A stretch of DNA of 15,264 nucleotides, from NCBI GenBank assembly GCA_964397545.1, contig CAYNIW010000029.1, positions 1 to 15,264 on the forward strand, written 5' to 3'. How positions within the stretch are numbered: position 1 is the first letter of the stretch; the number at the start of each line of letters is the position of its first letter. Made by a program: the position numbers and the translations under genes. The notes beneath the pieces are model-generated. The model was given only the letters and a program-made list of their open reading frames with translations, did not search any database and had not been told where the DNA came from. Of the stretch, positions 14,652 through 15,264 are shown piece by piece. The stretch comes from JAFGIG01 sp964397545. Its GTDB lineage: Bacteria; SDB-A.

Positions 14652-15099
14652 AGTAAAAAAGATAATATCAAAAAATAAACGCGCGTATCACGATTACCAT
14701 ATACTCAATAAAATCGAGGCGGGTCTGGCTCTCGAAGGTTCAGAAGTTAAATCTCTAAGAGAAGGATCCTGCAGTCTCGGAGAGGGTTATGTCAGAATAA
14801 TTAACGCAGAAGTATATCTTGTCAATGTCCTCATACCTGTTTTCGATAAATCCTCCGCCTTCGCGCCTGACCCAAAAAGGAAAAGAAAACTTCTTCTAAA
14901 CAGAAAGGAAATTTTCAAGCTTAAGGCAAAAATAGAGCAGGAAGGGCTTACGGCGATACCCCTGATGATTTATTTCAACCCTAAAAATCTGGTCAAAGTT
15001 GAAATAGGAATCGCGAGAGGCAAAAAACTATACGACAAGAGGGAAGCGATAAAGAAAGCCGATGTAGAGAGAGATATCAGGAGAAAAAAATGGGATTAG
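14644..15099 (+). CDS. smpB: SsrA-binding protein SmpB
   Basis: A 151-residue SmpB, the tmRNA partner in rescue of stalled ribosomes. Typical features: NKRAYHDYHILNKIEAGLALEGSEVKSLREG at the N-terminus with the conserved GSEVKSLR, GYVRIINAEVYLVN, the DPKRKRKLLLNRKEI stretch, YFNPKNLVKVEIGIARGKKLYDKRE, and the positively charged C-terminal RRKKWD. I take the ATG at 14644 (8-base overlap with yhbY); a GTG at 14632 adds four residues and has no better binding site. No ssrA gene is in the window. Confidence 0.96.
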   Translation: MNEVKKIISKNKRAYHDYHILNKIEAGLALEGSEVKSLREGSCSLGEGYVRIINAEVYLVNVLIPVFDKSSAFAPDPKRKRKLLLNRKEIFKLKAKIEQEGLTAIPLMIYFNPKNLVKVEIGIARGKKLYDKREAIKKADVERDIRRKKWD

Positions 15100-15264
15100 A
15101 GGAAAAACCTATCGGGATATTTGATTCGGGGGTGGGTGGGCTGACAGTTGTCAGGGCCGTCAGAAAAGCTCTTAAATCGGAAGATATAGTTTATTTCGGA
15201 GATACTGCGAGAGTTCCTTACGGCACTAAATCGAGAGACGCAATCATGAAGTTCGCCAGAGAAG
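15090..15264 (+). CDS. murI: Glutamate racemase, 5' part
   Basis: The first 58 residues of MurI are present; the gene runs off the right edge. IGIFDSGVGGLTVVRAV (8-24) contains the conserved DSGVGG, and VYFGDTARVPYGTKS (about 34-48) is the second family motif. The first catalytic cysteine and the rest lie outside. MurI makes D-glutamate for peptidoglycan. The ATG at 15090 overlaps smpB by 10 bases, with AGGAG six bases upstream. Confidence 0.93.
   Translation, partial: MGLEEKPIGIFDSGVGGLTVVRAVRKALKSEDIVYFGDTARVPYGTKSRDAIMKFARE

Overview
The window looks like ordinary chromosome from a Gram-negative, probably uncultivated and anaerobic bacterium. Separate heptose kinase (rfaE1) and adenylyltransferase (rfaE2) genes point to an LPS-type outer membrane. 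RnfB and a multi-subunit iron-sulfur/flavin dehydrogenase point to a ferredoxin-rich metabolism. Candidate-phylum lineages such as WOR-3/TA06 or Cloacimonadota would fit, but the lineage is a guess from gene content and A/T-rich intergenic style, not a placement.

Layout. (1) Positions 1-588 and 1598-2166 are non-coding and packed with short ACGAA boxes separated by small, mostly different palindromes. Each region carries one copy of a roughly 60 bp element with ACCACGA(A) inverted ends, from which the boxes point outward on both sides. They enclose two small plus-strand genes: a BON-LysM protein (Kbp/YgaU type) and a DUF937 (YidB-like) protein, with a clear intrinsic terminator between them. 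(2) Positions 12274-2167 hold a long minus-strand gene string: rfaE1, rfaE2, a five-gene amine/proline-dehydrogenase-like redox complex, rbfA, nrnA, rnfB, lgt, a CvpA-family gene and, after a 90 bp gap, htpG. From rfaE2 to nrnA every gene overlaps the next, so this is almost certainly one transcript with coupled translation. (3) Positions 12409-15264 hold a divergent plus-strand operon: a BatE-like TPR/SH3 membrane protein, a stand-alone lysine-ketoglutarate-reductase-like protein, yhbY, smpB and the 5' part of murI, which runs off the window.

How the genes work together. The minus-strand string mixes envelope precursors (heptose, lipoprotein maturation), ribosome/RNA housekeeping (rbfA, nrnA) and a redox enzyme set. 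The redox set (2Fe-2S subunit, NAD(P)/FAD subunit, two-cluster ferredoxin subunit, BFD-like 2Fe-2S subunit, FAD amine-dehydrogenase subunit) matches, in composition and order, the four-subunit dye-linked L-proline dehydrogenase operon of Thermococcales as I remember it, except that the N-terminal 2Fe-2S domain is a separate gene. Its true substrate cannot be read from the sequence. The plus operon joins an envelope-type protein, amino-acid metabolism, ribosome biogenesis, trans-translation and peptidoglycan precursor supply.

Most interesting parts: the box-and-palindrome arrays, the redox complex embedded in a heptose/housekeeping operon, the eukaryote-like reductase lacking its usual partner domain, and an orphan RnfB whose last cluster motif lacks a cysteine. 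No tRNA, rRNA, CRISPR array, insertion sequence or prophage gene was seen.
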